Source: Populus alba (Eukaryota > Streptophyta > Magnoliopsida > Malpighiales > Salicaceae). From it: a stretch of 64,000 nt of DNA. The position numbers were made by a program, and so were the translations under genes. Below the pieces are notes generated by a model. It was not told the origin of the DNA and did no database searches. It worked only from the letters and a program-made list of their open reading frames with translations. Of the stretch, positions 1 through 10,486 are shown piece by piece (within the stretch, counting starts at the first letter, position 1; each line of letters begins with the position of its first letter). The DNA lies in assembly GCF_005239225.2 (NCBI RefSeq), contig NC_133298.1, positions 4,836,001 to 4,900,000 on the forward strand, in the 5' to 3' direction.

Positions 1-1927
1 CCATTAAAGGCAATGGGAGTCCAACTTGTTGATTATCTCTCCCAGCAGGCCTCACCCTTCCTCCTCTCCCTACTCTGCTCCCTTTTAATCCCTGTAGAGG
101 ACCTCTGCCAAAGGAGCCTGAATCCTGGTTTCCATATGGAGGCTGTGAACCACTGCTCGAACTTTGACCGCCACCACCGTGACTGGGCATGGCCCCTTTC
201 TGGCCTCTTCCTTTCCCTCCATGGTACTCAATGTCATCCCTCCAAGAACTCGGATCTCGCATAGGTGCATCATCATCCATATACTTTTCCTTTGAGTCTC
301 CAACAAAAGGTGAGTCATTCCTTCTTGCCCTTTCATCTTGCATATATGCCCACTCTTCAGTGTTTGGTGCTGATCTTCCATCAGATTGCTGATTGGCCTC
401 AATCCTCCTAGCAAAGTTGGATCTAGACTCTGGTCGTCCATGATCAAGAGGGACCTCTATCACATCGTAATTATCATTTGAAATGCCAAAATTTGATGAG
501 GTTTTCACAGCTTCACCCCTGCTTCGACCATGAGGTCTTTCATTGTCATTCCTTTCACGACCATGTCTTGGCTCCCAGTCTTTGCTACGATCATAAGCAA
601 TGTCCCCGTCTTTAGGCTCTCTATCATTACCAGAGGATTGCCTTCTTTTCCAGTTCTCTTTGGAACTTTCCCTGTCCCTATTCCTGTCATTCCAGCTATC
701 ATCCCTACCTTTTGATCTATCATCCCTGTAGCCATCCTTTTCTTGATCCTTCCGTCTCATGTCAACATTTCTTTCATACTCTATTTCAGATTGTTGCAAA
801 TCTTGATGACGCCTAATGCCTCTCTCGGGAGTCTTGGACCTGTTAGAGCACCCTACCTCTCTTGCACCTTTATCTCTAGTCCAAGTGTTTCCATCTTCTT
901 CTGCATTGGAGGACCTTTCATGGCTTTCAGCAACATCTCTTCTGGTGGGAGTTCTCTGCTCTCGGTGCTTCTCAATTGTCTCCCGACCTGATCTATCTTC
1001 ACGGGTAAGAGGACTAGCCCTATTATCCTCTTCAGCAGTTTCTGACCTGCTTTTACTCTTATACTTCTCCCTCTCTGCCTCGACTCGCCTGTCATCTCTG
1101 TTGCTAGTTTTGACACCCTTTTCACTGTTTGAATCCAAACCTCTGCTTTTGCTCTCGCTGGGTTCGTTTCTGGCACTTCTTTCTTTAGACTCATACTTGG
1201 AATCAGACACCTTTCCACTTCTGGGACCAGGCTTCTCAGAAAGCGTTTCTTCAGCTTTCCTGTTGGAGTCAGATTCATCACCCCTTCTCCTCGAGTTTTT
1301 CCCTGCCTCAGCAGAACTGTGACCTTTCTCTCGGCTGCTATCCTTCCTTTCTGAATATCTAGTATCTCTATCTAGTGCCTTCTCATTCTCTCCATCATAG
1401 GATCTTTCTTCTTTACTTTTAATTGCAGTACGGGAACCCTCATGCTTTGAGATCTTCGATGTCAATTTTCTTCTCTCGCTGTCATCAGGCTGAACATGGC
1501 CTTTACTCACAGACTTGTCTCCTCCACTCTGCTTGTTGTCTAATTCTCCATCCTGATACCAACTGCTCAACTTTTCCAAACTACTTTCATCTTGCTTTTT
1601 CTTCAATTGCTTGGAGCGTGTGTCTTTTCTTGTCTCGTAATCATCTTCATCACTGCCCGCTTTGATAGACACAGCGCTGCTGCAGCCACCGCCCCTCTTA
1701 CGAGAATCACTCCTGTCCCCGGTAGAACTTCTCCTTCTCCCACTGCCATCAAATCCTTCAGCATCATCCCCAGTGGTGGACTTCCTAGACTTGGTTGACC
1801 TGTGTTTCCTCTTATCACTTCCATCCCACTCGTCATCATCCCCACCCCTATCACTCTTGACATCTGAGCTATCTTCTGCATCCCGTTTCGCATAACTACG
1901 ACTAGAACGTTCAGGCGGCGACTCCAT
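1..1927 (-). CDS. MTB: MTB / METTL14-like m6A methyltransferase subunit, N-terminal coding exon (partial)
   Basis: The minus strand is open without a stop from the ATG at 1927-1925 to the window edge (642 codons). It starts MESPPERSSRSYAKRDAEDS. The protein is disordered and rich in Arg, Ser, Asp, Glu and Lys. It contains KLSSWYQDGELDNKQ, many RDR/RSK/ERK runs and a Gly/Arg-rich stretch near the edge (GRGGRVRPAGRDNQQ). This order matches the long N-terminal tail of plant MTB (EMB1691, At4g09980), the non-catalytic partner of MTA in the nuclear mRNA N6-adenosine methyltransferase. The MT-A70 domain would lie beyond position 1 and is not visible, so the call rests on the tail. A 5'UTR intron is likely: donor CAG|GTACTTA at 2298/2297 and acceptor TTCTTCAG ending at 1948, which leaves 20 nt of leader before the ATG. 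Confidence 0.82.
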   Translation of the reverse strand, partial: MESPPERSSRSYAKRDAEDSSDVKSDRGGDDDEWDGSDKRKHRSTKSRKSTTGDDAEGFDGSGRRRSSTGDRSDSRKRGGGCSSAVSIKAGSDEDDYETRKDTRSKQLKKKQDESSLEKLSSWYQDGELDNKQSGGDKSVSKGHVQPDDSERRKLTSKISKHEGSRTAIKSKEERSYDGENEKALDRDTRYSERKDSSREKGHSSAEAGKNSRRRGDESDSNRKAEETLSEKPGPRSGKVSDSKYESKERSARNEPSESKSRGLDSNSEKGVKTSNRDDRRVEAEREKYKSKSRSETAEEDNRASPLTREDRSGRETIEKHREQRTPTRRDVAESHERSSNAEEDGNTWTRDKGAREVGCSNRSKTPERGIRRHQDLQQSEIEYERNVDMRRKDQEKDGYRDDRSKGRDDSWNDRNRDRESSKENWKRRQSSGNDREPKDGDIAYDRSKDWEPRHGRERNDNERPHGRSRGEAVKTSSNFGISNDNYDVIEVPLDHGRPESRSNFARRIEANQQSDGRSAPNTEEWAYMQDERARRNDSPFVGDSKEKYMDDDAPMRDPSSWRDDIEYHGGKGRGQKGAMPSHGGGGQSSSSGSQPPYGNQDSGSFGRGPLQGLKGSRVGRGGRVRPAGRDNQQVGLPLPLM

Positions 1928-1947
1928 GGAAATAAAAAAAAAAGCTA

Positions 1948-2297
1948 CTGAAGAATAAACCATAAAAAATAACAGGGAAATTAAAGGATTGAACTTCGAG
2001 ATTCAAGTCAACAGTAGCAATGTGAATAGTTCACTCAACAGAAACAAACAATCTCTAGTAGTAACGAATGGCAAAAAGAGGCCAAGCCAAGTCAAGGAGG
2101 TTCAATAATAATAATAAAATCAGGGTTTAACCTATTATAAAAAAGAAAAGATTTTTCTAAATAAGAATAAATAATGTTTATTCAAATCGAAACAGAGCTT
2201 AAAAATACAAAAAAAAAAAAAATAGAAGCAATGCAATGAATGGATGAAGAAGAAAATTCGACAATTAAGAGTTAATTTGGGTTAAAGAAGTAAGTAC
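1948..2297 (-). other. 5'UTR intron of MTB
   Basis: On the minus strand a consensus donor (CAG|GTACTTA) and acceptor (TTCTTCAG) bracket an AT-rich 350-nt stretch directly upstream of the MTB start codon. The upstream leader exon probably runs from about 2298 to 2470 and is CT-rich on the plus strand. This is inferred from splice consensus only. Confidence 0.6.
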
Positions 2298-2469
2298 CTG
2301 ATGAATTGAATGAAGGTTTAGTGATTTTGTTGAAGTAATTGATTCATTGGTGTAATAGACATAGAAACCACCCTAAACCCTATCCTACCTTCTCTCTCTT
2401 TCTCTGAGATTGAGATTTCAACAGAAAAAAGAAAGGAGAAAGAAATAGGGTTTTTCCTCCTTCAGCTGG

Positions 2470-2838
2470 AGCTGGAGGTGGCGATGGAGAACAGAAGATG
2501 GATAGGCCACGACTCCCAGCTTTGTTTGACGTCGGTATCTATGGACCGGGCAATTTTTAAAGAGGCTTCATACGAGTTTAAATGGGCCTCCCTTTGTTTT
2601 ACTAAAGCCCATAGTGCATACAGCTTGCTTGTTTCAGAATTAATTGATTAATGATTTCTGGTATTGTGTATAGTCAACGAAATCACTATGATAATATTGA
2701 TGGGCAATCAATTAATTGCATTTTGCCTGTTTCAGTAGAAGAAGAATATTCATATCCACCCCCCGATTGCGCATACAACTCTCTGCATGCTTTCCCTGTT
2801 GTCACCCCCAAAACACACACAAACACACATCCACATTC
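2470..2838 (-). promoter_or_regulatory. MTB promoter side
   Basis: This is non-coding sequence upstream of the MTB leader exon. A GACGTC element (ACGT core) lies near 2530. I see no convincing TATA box and no other gene before the retroelement that begins near 2839. Confidence 0.35.
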
Positions 2839-3000
2839 TGAAACAATTCAAAAAAATAAAAAGAAATACAAAAAAAAAAAAAGCTATGGTTTTATTAATA
2901 TGCATAATCACAATAATCTAAAAAAATAAGTTGAACTTAAATACAAAAGGATTGTATGTAGGATAAACTAAAAAGAAAATAAAAATATTATTCTACTCTT
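2839..3000 (-). repeat. 3' LTR of decayed copia, distal part
   Basis: This part begins TGAAACAATTC and shares extended similarity with the LTR at 8548-8755. Examples are the shared GCATAATCA-AATAATCTAAA, TTAAATACAAAA and AAAATATTATTCTAC blocks. The similarity stops abruptly near 3000 and resumes near 3846. Confidence 0.7.
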
Positions 3001-3845
3001 ATCGCATCCGACATCGCGGCGGTCCTAAAAAAAATCATTGAAAAGAACACATTTTAGAATCTTGTTCTTTGATATAGAAAAGTCTTGTTTAAGGAGTTGT
3101 CACCTTGTATTATGATCATTAGAAACCCTAACTAGTCAACAGAGATTTTATGATACAAGATTGATTATGTAAAAGAGAAGATATTATCACCCTTTAAATA
3201 TCATGTCTGAGGCAGGCTGCATTTCTGGTTATTGTCTTAAATTGCTAAAAATTTGTTAGTTTATGCTATGATGGTTTGATTGTAATATTCCTGACTCTGA
3301 CGTCAGTGAATATTCAATTAGGGATACTTTCAACTCTAGCGTTGGTAAATACTAAATATTACATAGAAAAAAAAAACAAAATGTATGATATTCTTTATCT
3401 AGCCTGTAAATGAAGTCGTTGATAGTCATGCTCTTGCAGGACTCTTTATTGATCTGGAAAACGAGATCATGGGCAGGAGACATTGTCTGATTTTGGTGTC
3501 ATTTCTTCTTATTGAATCGGTCTTCAGGGTGAGGACATGATGAATAATGTGCATTAAAAACGACATCGTTTTCACCCGAAATGACTATTTTGATTTTGGC
3601 CTCTGAATTTCTTACATTTAACAATTGGATCTTTGATTTCACTAATTAAACAATTTCAAGTTCAATTAAGTCGCCAAACTTCCAATTCTTTTAATTTTTG
3701 ACCAAATTGACTCCCAAATTATAATTCAATCCTCTAACTTCAAATTTGTGTTGTCTTAACCCAATTCTCAAATATTTGTTATTCATTCATTTTTTATCTT
3801 ATTATTTATTTAATTTTAAATTCAAAAATTAGGTTATGACAACCC
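3001..3845. mobile_element. Retrotransposon-derived insertion splitting the 3' LTR
   Basis: This segment of about 845 bp interrupts the LTR. It has no usable ORF. It contains text typical of plant non-autonomous LTR elements: GGAGTTGTCACCTTGTATTA followed by GAAACCCTAACTAG, and GTCTGAGGCAGGCTGC. A weak 5-bp flank match (ctctt at the left, ccctt at the right) could be a decayed target duplication. Exact borders are uncertain. Confidence 0.5.
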
Positions 3846-6800
3846 TTGATAAATAAAACAAAATAACCTTATATTTCTTAGTATCTCCCCTCAAACTTAC
3901 GATGTAGCAGCTACAAGCATCAAAAGTTTGCTTACTAGAAAACAAAAGTAAGAAATAAAATGTGACTTAGTAAAGAAATCTGCAATATACAAAGAATAAT
4001 AAACAAAAGGCAAAGTAATGGTGTTATGCTTGAGATGATGGTGAGTAAGACGAGAATCGATCTTAATATGCTTAGTTCAATCATGAAAAAATGAGTTGTA
4101 AGCAATCTAAATAAAACTCTGGTTTGTCATAATACATGGGAGTGAGATGAGAAAATGAAACTCTTATATCTACAACTAACTAACATAACTAAACAATCTC
4201 TTTGATAATAGATGTCATAGCACGATATTTTGTTTTGGTTAAAGATTGAGAAATAATAAATTGTTTCTTGCTCTTTCAAGAAATAAGAGAATTACCTAAA
4301 AGATACAAAAACCAATAAAAGACTTGCAATATGTGGAATCACTATCATAATCAGTATCAGAGTATACATGCAGATACAAGAAAGAGGTAGATGAAAGTAA
4401 AAAACTCTAAGAGACTGTACCTAAAAGATATTGCAAAATACAAAGAACAGTTGCCCAATGGTAGTAGAAGAAGCAAGAAATTGACTAACAATATGAACAA
4501 CATATACATTATCTAAACGAGTAATAGTGAGATATACCAAGCTCACAATAATAGTGCGGTATAAAGTAAAATCTCAGATGGAGCTTGAGGGACTATAGAA
4601 GAAAAGAGAGCTTCAGATGTAGTTGAGAGTAAAGTGTTGGTACCTATAGAATGATTAATACGAACTAGTCAAACATGAGAAAAGGTATATGAAGTATGAG
4701 GAACCAAAGTTGATAAACTATTAGAATCCTCATAAAAAAATACTATATGAATAAGATCAGATCTAGTCAAGCTATGAGTAGTGGATGGAATAAAAAGAAA
4801 ATGTATGTGATTGAGAAAGACATTATGATGAGACAATAAAGTTTCTGAGTTATTGGATCAAAACAATGATACCCTTTTCTACCTTCATCCTAACCAGGAA
4901 AGACACAAATAACAGATCGATAGGAAAATTTATTGTGTTTTACAAGAGGACAAAACAAAACAAATACAACCAAAAACTCCAAAGAATGAATAGTTAAAGG
5001 CATACCTATATAACTTTTTAAAATGAGAAAAAATATGAAATATGAGAAGATGAAATTGTATTAATCAAACATGTAATAATAAAGATAACTTCTTCCCAAA
5101 ACACATTAGGAGCAGATTTAGAGAACAAGAAAGAATAAGCAGTTTCAACAATATGCCTATGTTTTCTTTTAGCAAAGCTATTTTGCTCAAAAGTATATAT
5201 ACATGAAGTTTAGTGAATGGTTCCATCTTAGGCAAACAACTCACGAAATTTATTAGAGGCATGATCCTCACCCAAATCACACATAAAACATTTGATAACA
5301 ACATAATATTAAGTTTTGATAAAAGTTCAAAAGGTTGTACATATCTCAAAAAATTCAGATTGATGTTTCATTAAACAAACCTAACAATAACAAATATGAT
5401 CATGAATAAAAGAAACATAATATTGAGACCTTTTTTTATGGCAATAGGAAAAGGTCCTTATATATCATAATGAATAAAATCAAATCGAGAAGAAGGAATA
5501 TAAATACTGTAATTAAAAGGTAAAGTGAAAAATTTTGCTAGTTTACAACCACTACAATAAAAAATATCACAAGTTTGCAAATTTTCTAAAACTCATGTGG
5601 ATTACAAAAATCTCAAATAAGAAGACAAAACATGACTTAAACAAGAATACCATAAAAAAAACTAAAAGAATGACTCAAACAAAAAAAGAACAAATCAACA
5701 CTAGTAGCAGCAGCAGTAGTCACTGACACTTTTAACTCATCTATAATATATAGTTTTTTCTTCCTAAAGTCTATCACAATAAGCTTTTGAGACTGCAAAT
5801 CTTATACACGACAAAAAAGAGAGGAAAAAATGATAAAATAATCACTAAAATCACATAACTGATCAATAAAAGTAATATTCAATGTGAGTTCTAAAATAAA
5901 ATAAATATTAGGGAAAGACAAGTGAGGTGTGACAATAACACCAACATTTTCTAAAAGCATAAAGTGTCATCAGCAGTCATAATAGGAATAGAAAGTGAAA
6001 AGGACACAAAAGCAAAAGATGAAGAATATAAAGACATATGATGTGAAGTATCAGAATCCAAGAACCATTCAGAATGTGACATACTTGAAGAACTATGAAG
6101 CAACTAACTTATAGAAGAAAAAACAGACATAACTTGTGGTTGTAAAGAGAAAAACTTTTGAAATTGCTCAGCCGAAGTGCTAGGATTAGTGAAAAGACCT
6201 GATAAAACTATTGTTGCAGTATTGTGGTGTGATAGTTTATAGCCTTAAGGTGGTCTATGAGCATTAGATTGTGACTGGTTTCCAAACTTGATTATGTTAT
6301 CTCAACTTAGGACACTAAGCTTTTCAATGACTGATTAGTACTTAAAAGTGCATTTTTATTAAGGTTTTATATCATCATTTTGCACTTGAAGTATCAATAA
6401 TTCCTTAACTAAAGCATGTTTTATAATAACATACCTAATAATATAAGATACCTTTAATTTATGGTAATTGTTCATCTTAAATGCAGGCCTATCACATAAA
6501 TAAAAGGATTGATTGATGAGTTTAAGTATTAAAATTGAAAGGACAAAGAGAGGGCTAAACTTAGAAAAGAGATGTTGGTGCAGTCCAAACTAGAATTCTG
6601 TTCGGTAATTAGGTCATACCTCGAGTTCTAGATGTCCAAATGACCTCAATTTTTTGGACAGATTCAGTAAGACATAGGCTTACAACTTTCATGTGGAGTC
6701 CAAGATTTAAAAAGGCCATTTTCAATTCCAAATTATAGCAACAATGAAGAAGTCCGAATTTATTCTGCAGCCCAGACACTGTTCAGTGTTTAGCCCATAG

Positions 6801-8530
6801 CTCGAGTTTTAGAAGTCCAAATGACCTTAATTTTTTTTCCTGGAAAGATAAGACAATTTCCTATAACTTTCATGGTACAAGTGGTTCCATTTCTGATGAT
6901 AGCAATGACGTTTTATTCAGTCAAGAAGATAAAGATTTTCATCAATTCAAGAGTTGGCCACCCATTCAACAATTAGTCATCAAATCAATAGTTCCAAATT
7001 TTGGCCTATAAAAAGAGGCATTTGTCATGCATTTAGGCATCTTGGTTGTTCAGATCAGGATCATGCTCTTTATTTCTTTCTTTATATTTTTTGTAATTCT
7101 TAAGTTTTGCTTTCAATAATATCTTGTTTATGCTTTTCATTTCATTTCCTTTACTTAGTTAACTTGTATCTTATTTATGTTCTTATTTTATTTATTTATG
7201 TTTCTCTTCTTCATTATGTTTAGCTAAGTTTATTATATCAAGGTGAAAATGTTATACTAATGGTGTAAGAATAAGTATAGTGCAAACTCAACATGGACCT
7301 CAATGTTTAATATTAACATGTCTTATCTTTTTATCTTACTAATTCTTAATACCTTACTTGTTAAATGGTTAATCTAGATTTGTGTTGTATAATACTTGGT
7401 ACAACAAATGCTTAGCACTCTCATAGCTCAACCGTATGATATAACATATACATGTGTTATGAGAGGAACTTGATTTGTTGTTAACATAAGTTAGCATCAT
7501 GAATTCCTGACAATATTTAAAAGTTTGGTGTTACTTAAATAAGATAATTAATATGATCATTTTAACAATTTATAATTAGCTATTAATGACAAATCATTCG
7601 ATTGGAACCATCTTTTTATGTGGTTTCCAGTTGAATAATAAGAGTTTATACTATACTTGTTTGAAATACCATTAGTGAATCATCTAACCTTGACATTTGT
7701 TTTTATCATTGTTTAATCCTTACATTAATCTTCCATCTCAAAGTTCTCATTAACTTCTTGTTCTTATTATTCTTTATTATTGTTGTTGTTGTTGTCGTCT
7801 ATAATTTATACAATTAACCTCCCTGTGGTTCGACCCCGGTCTTGCCGGGTTATTTATTACTTCGACACTCCTGCACTTGGGAGAAGACATCAATCTTTTG
7901 GTTGAAGGCAACCCCTGTGTAAGGCTTATTCCAATTATTAGAGAATGACTTTAAATGTACTGTTAGCATAAAAGGATTAGAAGTGGAAAGAATTTTATTT
8001 TCAAAATAAAATTAATGATGTATTTTTTCAGCCAATAACTTATTGACAACTGAGTTAATAGAAGGCAGCGGAGAATGGTGCAAAATTGAGCATTTAAATC
8101 CTTTAAAATTACTGTGAAATGCTATTAAAAATTGTATCAATCATTGATGCTCTCTACGAGCAATATAGGCACCACATTGTTAATTCAAGAAATAATCTTT
8201 GCATTGTTTGCTTCCCAGACCTCTATCAAAGCAACATAACCCTTATAGTATTTCTAAGTATCACAAAAGTTCCACTAACATATCATCGCATCTTTTTACG
8301 CTTAAGAAAATTTCTCATCGCATAACTCCAGTATGAATAATTCTTTTCATTCATCCTCACACTTATAAACTGAAGTGAATCATCTCTTTCAATAACTATA
8401 ATCAATAAACAAAGAAAACATAAACGCAAAAGAAAGGAAAAACAAAATACCAGATTGTTGAAACTGAACAAATATCTTCTCAAAATGAATTTTTGAAAGC
8501 TATGTTTGAGATTAAGTCCCATTCTATAAA
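3846..8530 (-). pseudogene. Copia gag-pol remnant
   Basis: Minus-strand translation gives recognisable but broken copia domains. RNase H is at about 4186-4310 (LLGNSLIS*KSKKQFIISQS). Integrase is at about 5090-5210 (FEQNSFAKRKHRHIVETAYS). The aspartic protease is at about 6020-6080 (EWFLDSDTSHHMSLYSSS). Gag sequence is at about 7950-8530. Many stops and frame changes separate them, so no protein is expected. The gag part is interrupted by a second element at about 6310-7925. Only short open stretches survive. Confidence 0.75.
6310..7925. mobile_element. Non-coding LTR-type insertion inside copia gag
   Basis: Copia gag similarity ends near 6300 and resumes near 7930. The intervening 1.6 kb has no ORF. 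It carries text seen in long plant LTR or LARD elements: GTGCATTTTTATTAAGG near the left end, and CCCTGTGGTTCGACCCCGG with GGGTTATTTATTACTTCGAC near the right end. An internal repeat of about 110 bp occurs at about 6575-6700 and 6765-6875 (shared core CTCGAGTTyTAGAwGTCCAA). Borders are approximate. Confidence 0.5.
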
Positions 8531-8535
8531 ACCAT

Positions 8536-8547
8536 GCTCTGATACCA
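8536..8547 (-). other. Primer-binding site (initiator tRNA-Met)
   Basis: The minus strand reads TGGTATCAGAGC directly after the LTR end. This is the standard copia sequence complementary to the 3' end of initiator tRNA-Met, and it fixes the element's orientation. Confidence 0.85.
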
Positions 8548-8755
8548 TGTTAAACAATATAAAGAAATAAAGAAGAATAAGAATAAAAGAGGAGGTTAGA
8601 GTTTCATTGATACTGCATAATCATAATAATCTAAAGGAATATATTTAACCTAAATACAAAAAATATTATATATAGGTAAACTATAATGAAAATAAAAATA
8701 TTATTCTACATTTAAAAAAAAAATAAAATAATCCTATATTTTTTAATAGTAAACA
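8548..8755 (-). repeat. 5' LTR of decayed copia
   Basis: This 208-bp repeat has TG...CA ends (TGTTAAAC to AGTAAACA on the plus strand) and adjoins the primer-binding site. It is related to the split copy at 2839-3000 and 3846-3890. Confidence 0.75.
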
Positions 8756-8951
8756 CTTCCCACGTGGTTGCTCTGACCTGTCTTCCTTCTAGAGTGACAA
8801 TTGCATTTATATTTACGTGTGTGGCCACTGCATCATCAAGCTACCTCCTCCATTCGAATTATTATATTATATTATATATATTGAGCAACATCGGAATCCC
8901 TTTCCATTAACTACTGAAAAAGCATGGGATTGGTAAATGTAACACTACAAT

Positions 8952-10059
8952 CATAGTTTTGAAACCCGACCTGGTCATCGACCTGAGTAAGTGATCGGGT
9001 CACGTGTTAGATGGGTTGACCCGGGTTAACCCGGGTCAACCAAAAAAAAACAGCTTTTGTGTTCTTGATGCACGACAGCTTACTACACACAAAATTTGTT
9101 GTTAAAAGGAAAAATTACAATATATATATATCATCCACTACCTCTCAAAATGGATGAAGATTCCTTCCCACCCCATTAACATTAGACAGAAACTCCACTA
9201 AATCCGACCTGCAAGGCAAATAGGAGCAGCGTTTATCACCTTGTTTACTCCTTATGTAATAATGTTCTTGAAATTGAAATAAACCTCCTCCAACTCCTTT
9301 CACTTCCTTTCTTTTCTCTGTGCCTAATCTCTGATGATGGAGGCCACTCTTCTTGTTATTAGGCATCAAGAACACAAAAGTATCCTTACCATCACTATTA
9401 CTCCGATGAATAAAATCTTTGAACTTCCTTCTCTTTGAATTAGACCCTGTAGAGCTGCTCTTCTTGCAGCTCCCTGGAGACCCCTCCTCCTTCTTTGGCG
9501 TCCACACATGGTAAGTTCCAGGCTCTAGGCTGTCAATATCATCAGCTTCCGATGAAGAACACAAAAAGGTTTCACGATCCTCGTAGAAGAGCTTCCTAAG
9601 AGGTAATCTATTTGATGAACACAAATTAACTTCCTTTCTTATATTTTTTTCAAAATTACTGGACGTCTTGAGTCTCTTGACTATTGATTGCAAAGAAACA
9701 ACAACGATCAATAGTCCAGACGTCCTCAACTTCTCTGCTTCTTAGCTGGGTTTTAAAGAGTTGAGTTAATTAGGTTTGCAAATTGCAATTGTTTCCAATA
9801 TTGCTTCGTTCTTTTTCTGTTCTTCACTCTTAACTCTTTAGCGTTTTGGACTTTTAAAAGGCCAAAACGACGTCGTTTAATGATTGTCAATATAAAAAAA
9901 AATTGACCGGGTTTCACCCGGGTGGACCGGTCCCGAGTTGACCCTCCGGGTTGACTGGGTTTCGCCAAGCCAATTTTCAAGCGGGTTTTTGCCTCCACCC
10001 GAACCAGTCCCAGACCCAGGTCGGTCGGGTCCCGGGTCGGTCCGGGTTTTAAAACTCTG
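8952..10059. mobile_element. hAT-like non-autonomous transposon carrying a captured gene fragment
   Basis: The ends are inverted repeats. The left end reads CATAGTTTTGAAACCCGACC. The reverse complement of the right end reads CAGAGTTTTAAAACCCGGACC. GC-rich CCCGGGT-type sequence follows on both sides for about 100 bp (8960-9050 and 9900-10059). The flanks are ACTACAAT (8944-8951) and ACTGCAAT (10060-10067), an 8-bp duplication with one mismatch as expected for hAT elements. There is no transposase. The cargo is a plant gene fragment at 9145-9741. Confidence 0.7.
9145..9741 (-). pseudogene. Captured gene fragment resembling DUF1645 proteins
   Basis: An open minus-strand frame runs from just after a TAA at 9744-9742 to TGA at 9147-9145. 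There is no ATG in the first half, and the frame is first methionine-initiated only far downstream. The peptide holds SLEPGTYHVWTPKKEEGSPG, CKKSSSTGSNSKRRKFKDF and RSNSDGKDTFVFL. This Tyr-x-Val-Trp-Thr-Pro-Lys, Lys-Lys-Ser-x-Ser-Thr-Gly and Arg-Ser-Asn-Ser-Asp-Gly-Lys order is typical of plant DUF1645 proteins. The N-terminal exon or domain is missing. An acceptor-like AAGAAGCAG just upstream could mean it is an internal exon. It lies inside the inverted repeats at 8952-10059, so capture by the transposon is the simplest explanation. Family assignment is from memory and moderately sure. Confidence 0.6.
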
Positions 10060-10486
10060 ACTGCAATTCAATGCCATCTAACCACTCCAGTCTCCAGGTA
10101 CGCATTGAGTAGTTAATTAGTGGTCCGAAGCCCACGGGAACTCGACACAAGCTTTCATTCCATGCCGCGAGGCAATGTTTTGCCAACAGAATACATGATT
10201 AGAAATCACAAATCTATAGAATATTTATTATTAAGAGCATAAGCACTCCTCTCATACACTAGCTAGTACTTAATTACTTTGACAACACTGACACAAATTA
10301 ACCAGCTTCAAGGTCTCCACTCCAAACAACAGCTTCAGGCAACAGCAGAGAGGTTTTGATCGGTTCTTGGACAACACTAACAACGTTATTGGGGCAGGCT
10401 AATCTGTAATTAAAATGTCTAATTACGATTAATGTTATCCGACTACTAGCAAAACCTCTTGCATCCATCCATTACTATCATTTCAT
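10060..10486. other. Intergenic / 3' flank of the BAHD gene
   Basis: No gene is seen here. It should contain the 3'UTR of the minus-strand acyltransferase gene whose stop codon is at 10487-10489. Confidence 0.4.

Larger units (their letters stand above)
2839..8755 (-). mobile_element. Decayed Ty1/copia LTR retrotransposon with two nested insertions
   Basis: Related LTRs in the same orientation bound this block: 8548-8755, and a copy split between 2839-3000 and about 3846-3890. A primer-binding site lies immediately inside the 8548 LTR. Just inside the 3' LTR on the minus strand is a purine-rich GAGGGGAGA. Between them, minus-strand frames still show copia protease, integrase and RNase H remnants full of stops and frameshifts. 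No clear target-site duplication remains. The element is old and non-functional. Confidence 0.8.

Noticed and set aside
816..1322. 168-aa plus-strand ORF at the left edge
   Set aside because: Antisense to the continuous MTB frame; Ser/Leu-rich composition is the complement of acidic/Arg-rich codons.
9753..10077. Arg/Gly/Pro-rich ORFs near the right end of the hAT-like element
   Set aside because: They are read-through of the GC-rich CCCGGGT subterminal repeats.
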